Below are positions 7,832 to 16,764 of a stretch of DNA of 64,000 nucleotides, piece after piece. The stretch spans positions 1 to 64,000 of the forward strand of contig NZ_CANKYH010000004.1 in NCBI RefSeq assembly GCF_947487915.1, given 5' to 3'. The position numbers and the translations under genes were made by a program. The number at the start of each line of letters is the position of its first letter. The first letter of the stretch is position 1. Source of the stretch: an uncultured Serinicoccus sp. (GTDB lineage Bacteria > Actinomycetota > Actinomycetes > Actinomycetales > Dermatophilaceae). The notes beneath the pieces were generated by a model. The model did no database searches, had not been told where the DNA came from, and saw only the letters and a program-made list of their open reading frames with translations.

Positions 7832-8705
7832 GTGATGGGGGTCGTGATGACCCTCGCCGGGATCGTGGTGATCGGCGTCGGTCTGCACGACATGTTCCAC
7901 ACCCTGCTGCACCCCACCGGCCAGGGACGTCTGAGCCGGATGGTGCTGACCGGGATGTGGAAAGTCTCGAAGGCGACCGGGCACCGCCTCGGCTCCACCG
8001 TGGGACCCCTGGCGATGGTCGCGGTCATCCTGGTGTGGGTGCTGCTGCAACTGCTCGGGTGGGCTTGACCCGCCGCACGTCCCCGAGGGGTTCATGTACT
8101 CCTCCGGCGTGGACCCCTCGGACTACCCTGACGCCCTGGAGGCTGTCTACCTGTCGGCCGTCACGCTGAGCACGCTGGGCTACGGGGACATGGTGGCGAC
8201 CGACCTGTGGGTCAGGACCGCCTCGCCCCTGCAGGCCCTCACCGGCTTCGCTCTGCTCACCGCCGCCCTGACGTGGTTCACCCAAATCTACCCGCCGCTG
8301 TCCCGCCGCCGCGCGCTCGCTCTCGAGCTCAAGGGCCTGGCCGACAGCGACTGGGCAGGCAGCGTGGACGACGCCGACCCCGCCGTCCTCACCCGGGTCC
8401 TGGACACCCTCGCGGCGGAGGTGGTCACGGTGGGGATCGACTTCGCCCAGCACACCGAGGGCTTCTACTTCCAGGAACGTGACCCCGACCTGGCGCTGGC
8501 ACGCCAGCTTCCCTACGCCCTGAGGCTGCGCGACGAGGCCCTGGCATCCTCCGAGGCGGTGGTTCGACGCAGCGGGCGGCAGCTGGCACTGGCCATCGAC
8601 CAGCTCAGCTCCGAGCTCGACGACAACTTCCTGCTTACCGGTGGTGATGCTAAGGAGGTGTTCGTCGCCTACGCGGATGACCACCACCACGAACCACGCT
8701 TCTGA
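7832..8705 (+). pseudogene. Two-TM potassium channel, frameshifted
   Basis: The first frame (7832-8068) encodes an N-terminal membrane region and stops at TGA after VLLQLLGWA. The second (from about 8070, first Met 8094) continues with PHVPEGFMYSSG, the pore helix and the selectivity filter TLSTLGYGDM, the second helix, and a long cytosolic domain. Joined, they make a typical ion-channel (Pfam Ion_trans_2) protein of about 285 residues, so a small deletion near 8065-8072 has broken one gene. It could still be expressed as two pieces. The second half begins without a clear ribosome site. A more decayed copy lies at 48911-49213 beside the other Csp gene. Confidence 0.75.
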
Positions 8706-8816
8706 AGCCAGCTGTCGCGTGCGGGTGTCGTTCGCCCGTGGTTGTCCTACGCGGACCCGCCTGGGGCTGTGCCCGCCCAGCGACGTCGGCGGGCACGGCG
8801 TGCGAGGAGGCCTGTC

Positions 8817-9419
8817 TTAGGCGGTACTGGTCGGGCGGCCGCCGGGCAGGCCATACCACTCCTGCAGCCACGTCTGCATCATCTCGATCTCGCCGAGCTG
8901 GACGCTCTTGATCTCCTCGCACATGGCCAGCAGGTCCTCGTGCTCGGCCCGGTCGAGGCACTTCTCCGCCTCCCGGACCGCTCCCCAGTGGTGCCGGATC
9001 ATCGAGCGCATGAACGCGATCTCGAACTCTTCCCCGTCAAGGTCGTGGAGGCGGTGCATCGACTCCATCCCCGTCATGTCGGGCATGTGCTCGAGGCCGT
9101 ACCAGTCCATGAGCCAGCCCTGCATGGTCTCGATCTCCGCGGTCTGCGTGGCGATGATGTCCTCGCAGGTGGCGATCAGCTCGTCATGGACAGCCTTCTC
9201 CAGGCACATCTGACTCATCATGACGGCCATGTGGTGATGGTCGATCATCCCGGTGAGGAAGTCGACCTCGAACCGTTCCGCCTGCTCCGAGCTCGCCGGG
9301 GCATCCGCGACCGCGGCCGGGGCGGCTGCGACCGCCACACCGGCCACCGGGGCGAGGGCCACAGCCAGGGCGGTCAGGAAGGAACCGGTGCGTCGGCGGT
9401 TCTGTATCGCAGTCTTCAC
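8817..9419 (-). CDS. Exported DUF305 protein
   Basis: This 200-residue protein contains a secretion signal (basic start, then hydrophobic FLTALAVALAPVAGVAVAAA ending near residue 36) and no lipobox. The mature part contains two DUF305 units with GMIDHHHMAVMM and SMIRHHWGAVREAE, plus paired cysteines (MCLEKAVHDELIATC, KCLDRAEHEDLLAMC) that the other DUF305 proteins here lack. GTG 9419 is taken as the start because AAGGAG sits seven bases before it, and longer in-frame starts would run into a hydrophilic stretch. It is followed, in the opposite direction, by the end of the K+ channel gene and preceded by the Csp gene. Confidence 0.8.
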   Translation of the reverse strand: MKTAIQNRRRTGSFLTALAVALAPVAGVAVAAAPAAVADAPASSEQAERFEVDFLTGMIDHHHMAVMMSQMCLEKAVHDELIATCEDIIATQTAEIETMQGWLMDWYGLEHMPDMTGMESMHRLHDLDGEEFEIAFMRSMIRHHWGAVREAEKCLDRAEHEDLLAMCEEIKSVQLGEIEMMQTWLQEWYGLPGGRPTSTA

Positions 9420-9517
9420 GTCGTTCTCCTTCTGTACGATGCCCGGTCCTTGTACCGGGCGGGATGGGGTGTCCCGAGAGGAAGTCCGGGCGCTGGAGGT
9501 ATGAAGCTCCTGCTGGT

Positions 9518-9928
9518 TCAGCTGAGGCTGGCGAGGAGCTCGGCGCACGCGGTCTCGCAGCGTCGGCAGGCTTCTGCGCACACCCGGCAGTGCTCGTGCA
9601 TCTGCGCGTGCTGCTCACACTCCTCGGCGCAGGCCCGACACGCGGTGCGGCAGGCCTCCAGCGCCGCCCGGGTGGTCTCGACGTTGTTCCCGGTCTGCCG
9701 GGACAGGACGTTGCCGGTCGCGGCGCAGACGTCGGCGCAGTCCAGGTTCTTGCGGATGCAGGTGACCAGGTCGGCCACCATGTCCTCGGCCAGACACGCA
9801 TCCGCGCAGGCGGTGCAGGTCTGGGCGCACTCGAAGCACGCCTCGATGCACTCGGCGAGCTTGTGCTGGTCGATCGACCCCAGGTCCTTGGGGTAGGTCT
9901 GCAGCATCGTGGTCACGTGGTGGGTCAT
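9518..9928 (-). CDS. csp3: Cytosolic copper storage protein (Csp3-like)
   Basis: This 136-residue four-helix bundle protein (DUF326 family) carries 18 cysteines arranged as CxxC and CxxxC along the helices (for example ECIEACFECAQTCTACADAC). This matches the Csp3 family, in which the Cys-lined core stores many Cu(I) ions. No signal peptide is present, so it acts in the cytosol, unlike exported Csp1. A strong AGAAGGAG site precedes ATG 9928. A second copy of the same length and cysteine pattern is at 49442-49852. It is likely a buffer for cytosolic copper before export by the ATPases. Confidence 0.88.
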   Translation of the reverse strand: MTHHVTTMLQTYPKDLGSIDQHKLAECIEACFECAQTCTACADACLAEDMVADLVTCIRKNLDCADVCAATGNVLSRQTGNNVETTRAALEACRTACRACAEECEQHAQMHEHCRVCAEACRRCETACAELLASLS

Positions 9929-10069
9929 CGTGTTGCTCCTTCTCTTATGGCCGGCATCGGTGCCGGCGTCTGGATCTGGTGCAGGGCCGGCCGGGAGCTG
10001 GCCACCTCCCGACGGTAGACCTGGGGGAGACGGGTCGCGAGCGGAACCGGCCGGTGCGAGGCAGCCGGG

Positions 10070-11485
10070 TCACAGGGAGAAGGTGGCCCAGAGGGCTCCG
10101 GCTCCGATGCCGAGGAGAAGGCTCAGCGCTGCGGTCCCGATCGCAGCGCTGCGCGACCACCGGCCTTCTGTGCCGGCGTCCTGCTGGTGGTGCCCCGCTG
10201 TCTCCTGGTGGGTGTAGAGGGGCGCGATCCAGCGCAGGTAGTAGAAGAGGCTGGCGACGGTGTTGACGAGGACGAGCACGGCCAACCAGGCGTACCCGGC
10301 GTCCCAGGCCGCGGCGGTGGTGGTCAACTTTCCGACGAAGACCACGGTGGGCGGGGTGCCGACGAGGCCGAGGAGCGCCACGACCAGGGCTGCGCCCAGC
10401 CACGGATGGGCTCTGCCCATGCCCCGGTAGGAGCGCAGCTCGCGCCGCTGGGGGAAGGCGGTGGTGACCGCGAACGCCGAGAGGTTGGTGACGGTGTAGC
10501 CGGCGAGGTAGAGCAGCAGCGAGGGCAGGGCGAGGTCGCTGCGTCCGGCGACCGCGACCGGCACGAGCAGGTAGCCGACCTGGCTGACCGTGGACCAGCC
10601 CAGCAGGCGTCGCGGGTCGGTCTGCCAGTAGGCGGCGAGGTTGCCCAGCGTCATGCTGGCCACGGCCAGCAGCGCGACCAGCAACGGCCAGGCCAGGGTG
10701 TCGGGAAGCAGCTCGACGAGCCGGTATGCCGCGATCACGGCCCCGATCTTGGGCACGGTGGTGAGGAACGCCGCGACGGTCCCGCCGGCACCCTGGGCAG
10801 CGTCGGGGACCCAGAAGTGCGCGGGTGCTCCTCCGGCCTTGAACAGCAGCCCGCCCAGCACCGCCACGACGCCGGCGGCGACCACGCCTGCCGGTGCGTC
10901 GGCGAGCCGGTCGGTCAGCTCGGCGTAGGACGTGGTGGCTGTCACGCCGTAGAGGAGCGTGACCCCGGTCAGCAGCAGGATGCCGAAGAGGGCACCCAGC
11001 AGGTAGGTCTTCATCGCGGCCTCGGCGCCCAGGGGTGTGCGGGCGATCCCGATCAGGCCGTAGAGGGGGACGCTGGCCAGCAGGAACCCGACGGTGACGA
11101 CGAGCAGGTCGTTCGCACCGGCCAGGATCAGGGTGCCGGTGGTGGAGAACAGCAGCAGCGCGTAGGTCTCGCTCTCCCGCGGGGTGCCGGCGATCTCGTC
11201 GGAGGCCAGCGCCAGCACGACGAGGGTGCCGAGCGCGGCGACGACCCGGGCGACCCCCGTGGTGGTGTCGACCGTGAAGGTGCCTTCCATCGCCACCTGC
11301 GCCGGGCCGGGCAGGTCCAGGGCGGCCAGGGCGGCCGCGACCAGCAGGGCGGCCGCGGCGACGGCACGGGTGACCCACTGGCGGGTCCGCGCCAGGAACG
11401 ACCCGCCCAGCAGGGCCGCGAGCCCACCGAGGAACAGCACGATCTCCGGTGCGAGCAGGGCCGGCCGCATGGCCATGGACTCCAC
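10070..11485 (-). CDS. nuoN: Complex I-like membrane subunit N
   Basis: This 471-residue antiporter-like subunit has about 14 hydrophobic helices. It matches NuoN by position and by segments such as GNLAAYWQTDPRRLLGWSTV, which carries the lysine/histidine-rich broken helix region, and FLTTVPKIGAVIAAYRLVEL. It is the last gene of the nuo-like operon. The GTG at 11485 is chosen over ATG 11476 because GGAGG lies nine bases upstream. In ordinary complex I this subunit moves protons using redox energy from the peripheral arm, but here no such arm is encoded nearby, so what drives it is unknown. Confidence 0.85.
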   Translation of the reverse strand: MESMAMRPALLAPEIVLFLGGLAALLGGSFLARTRQWVTRAVAAAALLVAAALAALDLPGPAQVAMEGTFTVDTTTGVARVVAALGTLVVLALASDEIAGTPRESETYALLLFSTTGTLILAGANDLLVVTVGFLLASVPLYGLIGIARTPLGAEAAMKTYLLGALFGILLLTGVTLLYGVTATTSYAELTDRLADAPAGVVAAGVVAVLGGLLFKAGGAPAHFWVPDAAQGAGGTVAAFLTTVPKIGAVIAAYRLVELLPDTLAWPLLVALLAVASMTLGNLAAYWQTDPRRLLGWSTVSQVGYLLVPVAVAGRSDLALPSLLLYLAGYTVTNLSAFAVTTAFPQRRELRSYRGMGRAHPWLGAALVVALLGLVGTPPTVVFVGKLTTTAAAWDAGYAWLAVLVLVNTVASLFYYLRWIAPLYTHQETAGHHQQDAGTEGRWSRSAAIGTAALSLLLGIGAGALWATFSL

Positions 11486-11491
11486 CGCGGT

Positions 11492-12988
11492 CTACCTCCC
11501 GACGAGCTGGACGAGGACCTGCGCCGCGGGCTCGATCACGTCGAGCAGCAGGCGGGGGAGGACCCCGATGAGCAGCGAGAGTGCCAGCAGCGGCCCGATG
11601 GCCCACAGCTCGGCCGGGCGCAGGTCACCGAAACCGACGGAGGCGCCCTGGGTGGCGCCGGTGAAGATGCGTTGCAGCGCCCGTAGGAACAGGGCGGCGG
11701 TGATGAGGATGCCCAGCAGCGCGACCGCGGTGACCGGTGCCGCGGCGATGCTGCCGGTGAAGATCTGGAACTCGGCGATGAAGCCGGACAGGCCGGGCAG
11801 GCCGAGCGAGGCGAACGCCCCGACGGCGAACAGCGCCGCGAGCCTGGGGGCACGGTCGGCCAGACCGCCGTAGGCGCCCATGTCGTAGGTGCCGGCCCGC
11901 TCCCACATCACGCCGGCGATCAGGAACAGGGCGGCGGTGACCAGGCCGTGGCTGACCATCTGGGTGACGGCACCGGTGACCGCCACGGACCGCGCCTGCA
12001 CGGTGTCGTCGGCGACGATCCCGGCGGCGCCGACGGCCAGCACGACGTAGCCCATGTGGTTGACCGAGGTGTAGGCGACCATGCGCTTGAAGTCGGTCTG
12101 GGCTAGCGCGACCAGGGCGCCGTAGACGACGGAGACGATGCCGACGACGACGATCACCCAGGCCCACGCCCGCCACGCCTCCGGCAGCATCGGCATCGCG
12201 ATCCGGACGAACCCGTAGGTGCCCATCTTGAGCAGGACGCCGGCCAGGACGGCCGAGCCGATGGCTGGGGCGTCGGTGTGCGCCGGGGGCAGCCAGGTGT
12301 GGAACGGCACCGTGGGCGTCTTGACGGCCAGCCCGAGGAGGATCGCGGCCAGCACCCACGCCCCGGCGGTCGAGGACCCCTCCAGCGGGGTCTGCTCGGC
12401 CAGCTCCACCATGTCGAAGGTGTGCGGGTCGGCAGCGACGTAGAGGCCGATGAAACCGGCGAGCAGGGCTAGGGAGCCCAGGAAGGTGTAGAGGAAGAAC
12501 TTCATCGCCGACCGGCCCGCATCCCCGTGTCCCCACCCGGCGATCACGAAGTACATGCCGACGATGGACAGGTCGAAGAAGAGGAAGAACAGGATCAGGT
12601 CGGCGGCGACGAACAGACCCAGGCTCACGCTCTGCAGGAACAGGAACAGCGCCGCCTGGGTCCTCGGCCGGTCGCCGCTGCGCAGCGCGAAGACCGCGCA
12701 GGCCAGGAAGACCACCGTCGTCATCGCCACCAGGGGCAGCGACAGCCCGTCCACCCCGACGTGGTAGCTGCTGTTCACCCCAGGGATCCACTGGGCGCGT
12801 TCCTCGAACGCCAGTCGACCTGCGGCCGGTGGCTCGTAGGCCAGCCACAGCGCAGCGACGAGGGCAACGTCTGCGGCGGCCACGGCCACCCAGGCCCACC
12901 GTGCCGCCCCGTCGCCCAGCCGTGGCAGGGCCATCAGAGCCAGCGCGGCGGCCAGGGGCAGGAAGACGATCAGACTGAGCACGTTCAC
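11492..12988 (-). CDS. nuoM: Complex I-like membrane subunit M
   Basis: This 498-residue antiporter-like subunit contains the family landmarks LLGLAVKTPTVPFHTWLPPAH (broken TM7 and conserved Lys), VLLKMGTYGFVRI, ALAQTDFKRMVAYTSVNHMG and ASLGLPGLSGF. GTG 12988 overlaps the nuoL stop (GTGA), so translation is coupled. All key charged residues that I can place by eye are present, so proton or cation translocation through this subunit is plausible even though the operon lacks electron-transfer subunits. Confidence 0.88.
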   Translation of the reverse strand: MNVLSLIVFLPLAAALALMALPRLGDGAARWAWVAVAAADVALVAALWLAYEPPAAGRLAFEERAQWIPGVNSSYHVGVDGLSLPLVAMTTVVFLACAVFALRSGDRPRTQAALFLFLQSVSLGLFVAADLILFFLFFDLSIVGMYFVIAGWGHGDAGRSAMKFFLYTFLGSLALLAGFIGLYVAADPHTFDMVELAEQTPLEGSSTAGAWVLAAILLGLAVKTPTVPFHTWLPPAHTDAPAIGSAVLAGVLLKMGTYGFVRIAMPMLPEAWRAWAWVIVVVGIVSVVYGALVALAQTDFKRMVAYTSVNHMGYVVLAVGAAGIVADDTVQARSVAVTGAVTQMVSHGLVTAALFLIAGVMWERAGTYDMGAYGGLADRAPRLAALFAVGAFASLGLPGLSGFIAEFQIFTGSIAAAPVTAVALLGILITAALFLRALQRIFTGATQGASVGFGDLRPAELWAIGPLLALSLLIGVLPRLLLDVIEPAAQVLVQLVGR

Positions 12989-14922
12989 CTCACCGTGAGC
13001 AGGAGCAGGACGCCGACCGCGAGGACCGCGACGGCCTGGACGTAGTAGTGGTGCAGCTGTCCGCTCTGCGGGCGTCGCGCCAGCCGGCCGAGCTGGCGTA
13101 CCCGTGCCGCGAGCCGCTCCACGGCGCCGTCGAGCCACCGGTCGTCCGCGCGCCCGGCCCGCTGGGCCGCCTCCATGCTCGCCCGGGAGACGGACTCCAC
13201 GGCGCCGTCGAGCACCCGGTCGTCGAACCCCGCTGCCCGGCGCGCCAGACCGAGGGCGCCCGCCGCGGACCCGGTCACGGCCCGGTCCAGAGCGTGGTCG
13301 TCGAAGTGCGCCGCCGCCTGTGCCAGCGCCAGGGTCGGCCGGACGACGAGAGCCCGGGTCGCCGGCTCCAGACCCAGCCAGTCCTGCGCCCACCCGGGGC
13401 GGGGCGCTGGACGCCACCAGACGAGCGCCAGCACGGCCAGCGCGATCCCCGCCGAGGTGAGCATCTCCACGAGGGTGGGGTGCAGCGGTTCCTCCCCGAG
13501 CGCGCGGGCGAGCGTGTCGCCCACCGGTGGCAGCGCGAGCAGACCGAGGACCAGCGCACCCGCGGCGAGCACGACCATCGGTGCGCGTTCGAGCACTCCG
13601 ACGCGGCCCGTGCCGCGCTCCTCCTCGTCGAGGTGCCCCTCGACCACGGCGCGCTCCGCGGCAGGGACGGGCCGCCACAGGACGACCAGGATCTTGCCGG
13701 CGTAGGCGGCCGACAGGGCGGCGGCGGCCAGTCCCACGGCATACAACCAGGGTGAGCGCGCCAGGGCCGCGGCCAGGACGGCGTCCTTGGTGGCCCACAG
13801 GGCCAGGGGTGCGACCCCGGCCAGCGAGAGCACCCCGAGCGTGCTGGCCCACCCCACCAGCGGCCAGCGCCGGCCGACCCCCCGCAGGCCGGTCAGGTGC
13901 TTGGTGCCCAGCGCGGTGAGCCAGGCGCCGGCGGCCAGGAACAGCAGCGCCTTGGTGGAGGCGTGCGCCACCAGGTGTGCCGCACCGCCGCCGACCGAGC
14001 CCAGCCCGGCGCCCATCACCACGAACCCCAGCTGGGCCGAGGTGGAGGCCGCGAGCAGCTGCTTGAGGTCCTGCTGGGCCAGCGCGACCGCCCCGAGCAG
14101 CAACGCGGTCACCGCGCCGGTCCAGGCCGCGGCCGGGGCGGCCCAGCCCGTGGAGGCGAGCAACGGCTCGGTCCGCAGCAGCAGGTAGCCGCCCATGGCG
14201 ACCATCGCGGCCGAGTGCAGCAGCGCACTGACCGGGCTCGGGCCCTCCATCGCCCGGGACAGCCAGAACGAGAACGGCAGCTGCGCCGCCTTGCCCAGCG
14301 CCGCGACGAGGACACCGGCCGCCACCACGTGCCGCCACCCCTCGCTGCTCCCGGGCAGGTCGGCCAGGGCCAGCCCCGCTCCACCGGCCAGAGCCGCGCC
14401 GGCCGCGAGGTAGAGACCCAGGTCGGCCGCGCGGGTGGTCATGAAAGCGGTCATCCCGGCGGAGACCCGGTGCTGCTCGCGCCACCAGAACCCGATCAGC
14501 GCGAACGACGTCGCGCCCATGACCTCCCAGGCGAGCAGCAGCGCTGGCAGCGTCTGCGCGGTGGCGGTCAGGAGCGCGCTGGAGGCGAAGATGAGCATGA
14601 GCCCGTGGAACCGTGCCCGGGACCGCTGGATCTCACCCGCTGCGAAGAGCAGCACCAGCAGGGTGACGACCGCCACGGTCGGCACGACCAGTGCCGACAG
14701 CGCGTCCACGCCGAGGGCCAGGTCGCTGCCGGCCATGAAGGGCACCGACACCTGCGGTCGGGCCAGGGCCACGAACAGCGACAGGACCGCGGTCAGACCG
14801 GCTGTGGCCAGGGACATCGGGACCGCAGCACGCTCCAGACGCGAGAGGGCCAGTGCGCCGCCGACGACCGCGGGCAGCAGCACGAGCAGCCAGAGAGCGG
14901 CCTGGGCCATCGGCGGGCTCAT
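12985..14922 (-). CDS. nuoL: Complex I-like membrane subunit L
   Basis: This 645-residue NuoL-type subunit contains WEVMGATSFALIGFWW, FMTTRAADLGLYLAA, LGKAAQLPFSFWLSRAMEGPS (the TM7 to TM8 Lys site), HSAAMVAMGGYLLLR, and the C-terminal amphipathic segment leading to a last helix (SGQLHHYYVQAVAVLAVG). The amphipathic stretch carries three related repeats (FDDHALDRAV, FDDRVLDGAVE, ADDRWLDGAVE), an unusual feature. It is coupled by ATGA overlap to nuoK before and GTGA to nuoM after. It is considerably diverged from aerobic-respiration NuoL. Confidence 0.85.
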   Translation of the reverse strand: MSPPMAQAALWLLVLLPAVVGGALALSRLERAAVPMSLATAGLTAVLSLFVALARPQVSVPFMAGSDLALGVDALSALVVPTVAVVTLLVLLFAAGEIQRSRARFHGLMLIFASSALLTATAQTLPALLLAWEVMGATSFALIGFWWREQHRVSAGMTAFMTTRAADLGLYLAAGAALAGGAGLALADLPGSSEGWRHVVAAGVLVAALGKAAQLPFSFWLSRAMEGPSPVSALLHSAAMVAMGGYLLLRTEPLLASTGWAAPAAAWTGAVTALLLGAVALAQQDLKQLLAASTSAQLGFVVMGAGLGSVGGGAAHLVAHASTKALLFLAAGAWLTALGTKHLTGLRGVGRRWPLVGWASTLGVLSLAGVAPLALWATKDAVLAAALARSPWLYAVGLAAAALSAAYAGKILVVLWRPVPAAERAVVEGHLDEEERGTGRVGVLERAPMVVLAAGALVLGLLALPPVGDTLARALGEEPLHPTLVEMLTSAGIALAVLALVWWRPAPRPGWAQDWLGLEPATRALVVRPTLALAQAAAHFDDHALDRAVTGSAAGALGLARRAAGFDDRVLDGAVESVSRASMEAAQRAGRADDRWLDGAVERLAARVRQLGRLARRPQSGQLHHYYVQAVAVLAVGVLLLLTVR

Positions 14923-15221
14923 CGGGTCAGGTCCGTGGCCATGTCGGTCATGTCTGCCTGGCGTTCCCGGTGCAGCAGGGTGGCGACCGCGAAGCCCATG
15001 GCCATCTCCAGGGTCATCGCCGCGATGATCACCAGGAGCAGGACCTGGCCGGTCGGGGCGGGCGCCAGGAACCACCAGAACCCGGCAGCGGCCAGGATGA
15101 CCGCGTTGATCATCAGCTCCAGGCCCATCATCACCATCACCACGACCTGCTGGGAGATCGCGCCGTACAGGCCGACGGAGAAGACGGCTGCGGCGATGAG
15201 CAGGGTCGCCTCCAGGGTCAT
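14919..15221 (-). CDS. nuoK: Complex I-like membrane subunit K
   Basis: This 100-residue protein with three helices is typical in length for NuoK. The conserved acidic residues are visible in MMGLELMINAVIL and AAMTLEMAMGFAVATLLH. The start at 15221 overlaps the end of nuoJ and its stop overlaps the start of nuoL. The two membrane Glu residues needed for proton passage in ordinary complex I are retained. Confidence 0.87.
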   Translation of the reverse strand: MTLEATLLIAAAVFSVGLYGAISQQVVVMVMMGLELMINAVILAAAGFWWFLAPAPTGQVLLLVIIAAMTLEMAMGFAVATLLHRERQADMTDMATDLTR

Positions 15222-15781
15222 CGGCCCACACCTCCGGGCTGAGGGTCCTCGGGGGCGCGCTGCTTCAGGTCGTCGCCGAACCGGTCGTACCGGGTGCGGT
15301 GCGCCGCGAGCACGACGCCGGCCACGATGGTGGCGACCATGACCGGGCTGATCACGGCCATCACGAGCATCTTCGGGCCCATGAGGGCCTCGCCGAGGGC
15401 CACGGTGACCTCCGGTGGTGGGCTGCCGCGGCGGGCGGGCCAGTCCACCAGGAGGATGCCGGCCGCCAGCACCCCGAAGGTGAGGACCGCTGTCGCGACG
15501 GCCGTTCTGTTGCTGTGGACCATGCTCATCGGCATCAGGGCGGGGTTCATGCCCATGAACATGACCATGTAGACGGCCATGACGGCCATCTCCATGACCA
15601 TCATCAGGACGGTCACCACGCCGACGTAGTTCTGCTGCAGGAACAGCACCTGCAGGCCCACGGCGATAAAGGACAGTGCGAGCGCGTACGTGGCGCGGGC
15701 CATCGAGTCGACGTAGAAGACCGCGGCGCCGCTGATCACGGCGACCAGACCGAGGCCCCAGAAGGCGATGTCTGCGACCAC
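15218..15781 (-). CDS. nuoJ: Complex I-like membrane subunit J
   Basis: This 187-residue five-helix protein of the NuoJ family contains the conserved third helix (YVGVVTVLMMVMEMAVMAVYMVM). This is unusually rich in methionine, with further Met residues in the next loop (GMNPALMPMSMVHSN). Ordinary NuoJ has GAILVLFLFVIMM at this point. Start GTG 15781 directly follows the nuoH stop. Met enrichment could be incidental, or could mean soft-metal contact. It is listed as odd, with no claim of function. Confidence 0.8.
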   Translation of the reverse strand: MVADIAFWGLGLVAVISGAAVFYVDSMARATYALALSFIAVGLQVLFLQQNYVGVVTVLMMVMEMAVMAVYMVMFMGMNPALMPMSMVHSNRTAVATAVLTFGVLAAGILLVDWPARRGSPPPEVTVALGEALMGPKMLVMAVISPVMVATIVAGVVLAAHRTRYDRFGDDLKQRAPEDPQPGGVGR

Positions 15782-15783
15782 GC

Positions 15784-16764
15784 TCAGGCCCTCCAGACGG
15801 CGATGACGGCGACGAGCAGGTCCTGGACCAGCACGGCCGGGAGCAGCACCATCCAGCCCACCTCCATGAACATGTCGGGCCGGAAGGCCGGCAACCGCCG
15901 CTGCAGCCAGACCAGCAAGGAGAGCACGGCCAGGGTCTTGACCAGTACCCACGCCCAGTCAGGCAGCAGCGGACCAGCACCTCCGCCGAGGAACATCGGG
16001 ACCGAGAACGCCGCACCGGCCCCCAGCAGGGCGTAGCGACCCGTCTCGAACACCAGCCGGTCCACCCCGGACAGCTCGGCCCGCACGCCGCCGGCGATGT
16101 CGCTGCCCAGCGCCGGGGCGAACGGGCCCCATACCGAGAAGGCCGCGACCCCGAGCAGGTAGACGAGGAAGGCCACCGGCATCCACACCGCGAACCACAG
16201 GCCGTCCTGGGCTGCGGCGACCGTGCCCACGTTGAGGCTCTGCGCCGCGATCGCCGGAGCGACTAGCGCAAACATCAGGGGCAGCTCGTAGCCCAGCCCG
16301 TGCGCCAGGAAGCGGTAGCCACCGACCAGCGAGTGCGCCGAGTTGGCGCCCCACCCGGTCAGCCACACCAGGGCCCAGACCAGGACGTCCATGGCGTTGA
16401 ACCACATGACCCCCACGTCCAGGTCGAAGATCGTCCACCGCCCCAGCGGGACCACCGCCACCATCAGCGCAGCCGTGACGATCAGCCCTGCCCCGCCGAC
16501 GCGCCACAGAAGGGTGTCGGCCTGCACGGTGGTGCGACGTCGTTGCCGCATCAGTCGCGCGGCCTCGCCAAAGGGGCGCGCCGCGCCGCTCGCGCCACCG
16601 CCCGGGCCGCCGCTGGAGCGTGCTGACAGGACGCCGTCGAGCATCCCTGCGACGAGGACCAGGGCACCGAGGATGGCCACCGCGGCCAGCGCCCAGCCGG
16701 GCGCCACGGTCACGACTGGGGAGTCCGGCACGCCTGGGCTCTGCACCAACGCCAGCTCACCCAT
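15784..16764 (-). CDS. nuoH: Complex I-like membrane subunit H
   Basis: This 326-residue NuoH-like protein has about eight helices. By position it is the anchor linking the membrane arm to the quinone site. In ordinary NuoH the cytosolic loop carries an acidic PEAESELVAGF-type motif. Here the corresponding stretch reads ALGSDIAGGVRAELSG, so several acidic residues are replaced, while ETGRYALL follows as expected. The N-terminus has an extra Gly/Ser/Ala-rich loop. Together with the changes in the A and B/D-like subunits this suggests the usual quinone reaction is not performed. ATG 16764 overlaps the preceding gene by eight bases. Confidence 0.75.
   Translation of the reverse strand: MGELALVQSPGVPDSPVVTVAPGWALAAVAILGALVLVAGMLDGVLSARSSGGPGGGASGAARPFGEAARLMRQRRRTTVQADTLLWRVGGAGLIVTAALMVAVVPLGRWTIFDLDVGVMWFNAMDVLVWALVWLTGWGANSAHSLVGGYRFLAHGLGYELPLMFALVAPAIAAQSLNVGTVAAAQDGLWFAVWMPVAFLVYLLGVAAFSVWGPFAPALGSDIAGGVRAELSGVDRLVFETGRYALLGAGAAFSVPMFLGGGAGPLLPDWAWVLVKTLAVLSLLVWLQRRLPAFRPDMFMEVGWMVLLPAVLVQDLLVAVIAVWRA

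Noticed and set aside
12988..14485. Long in-frame extension upstream of nuoM
   Set aside because: It overlaps nuoL in another frame, and its translation is Gly/Ala/Arg-rich and non-membrane. The coupled GTG at 12988 gives normal NuoM length.
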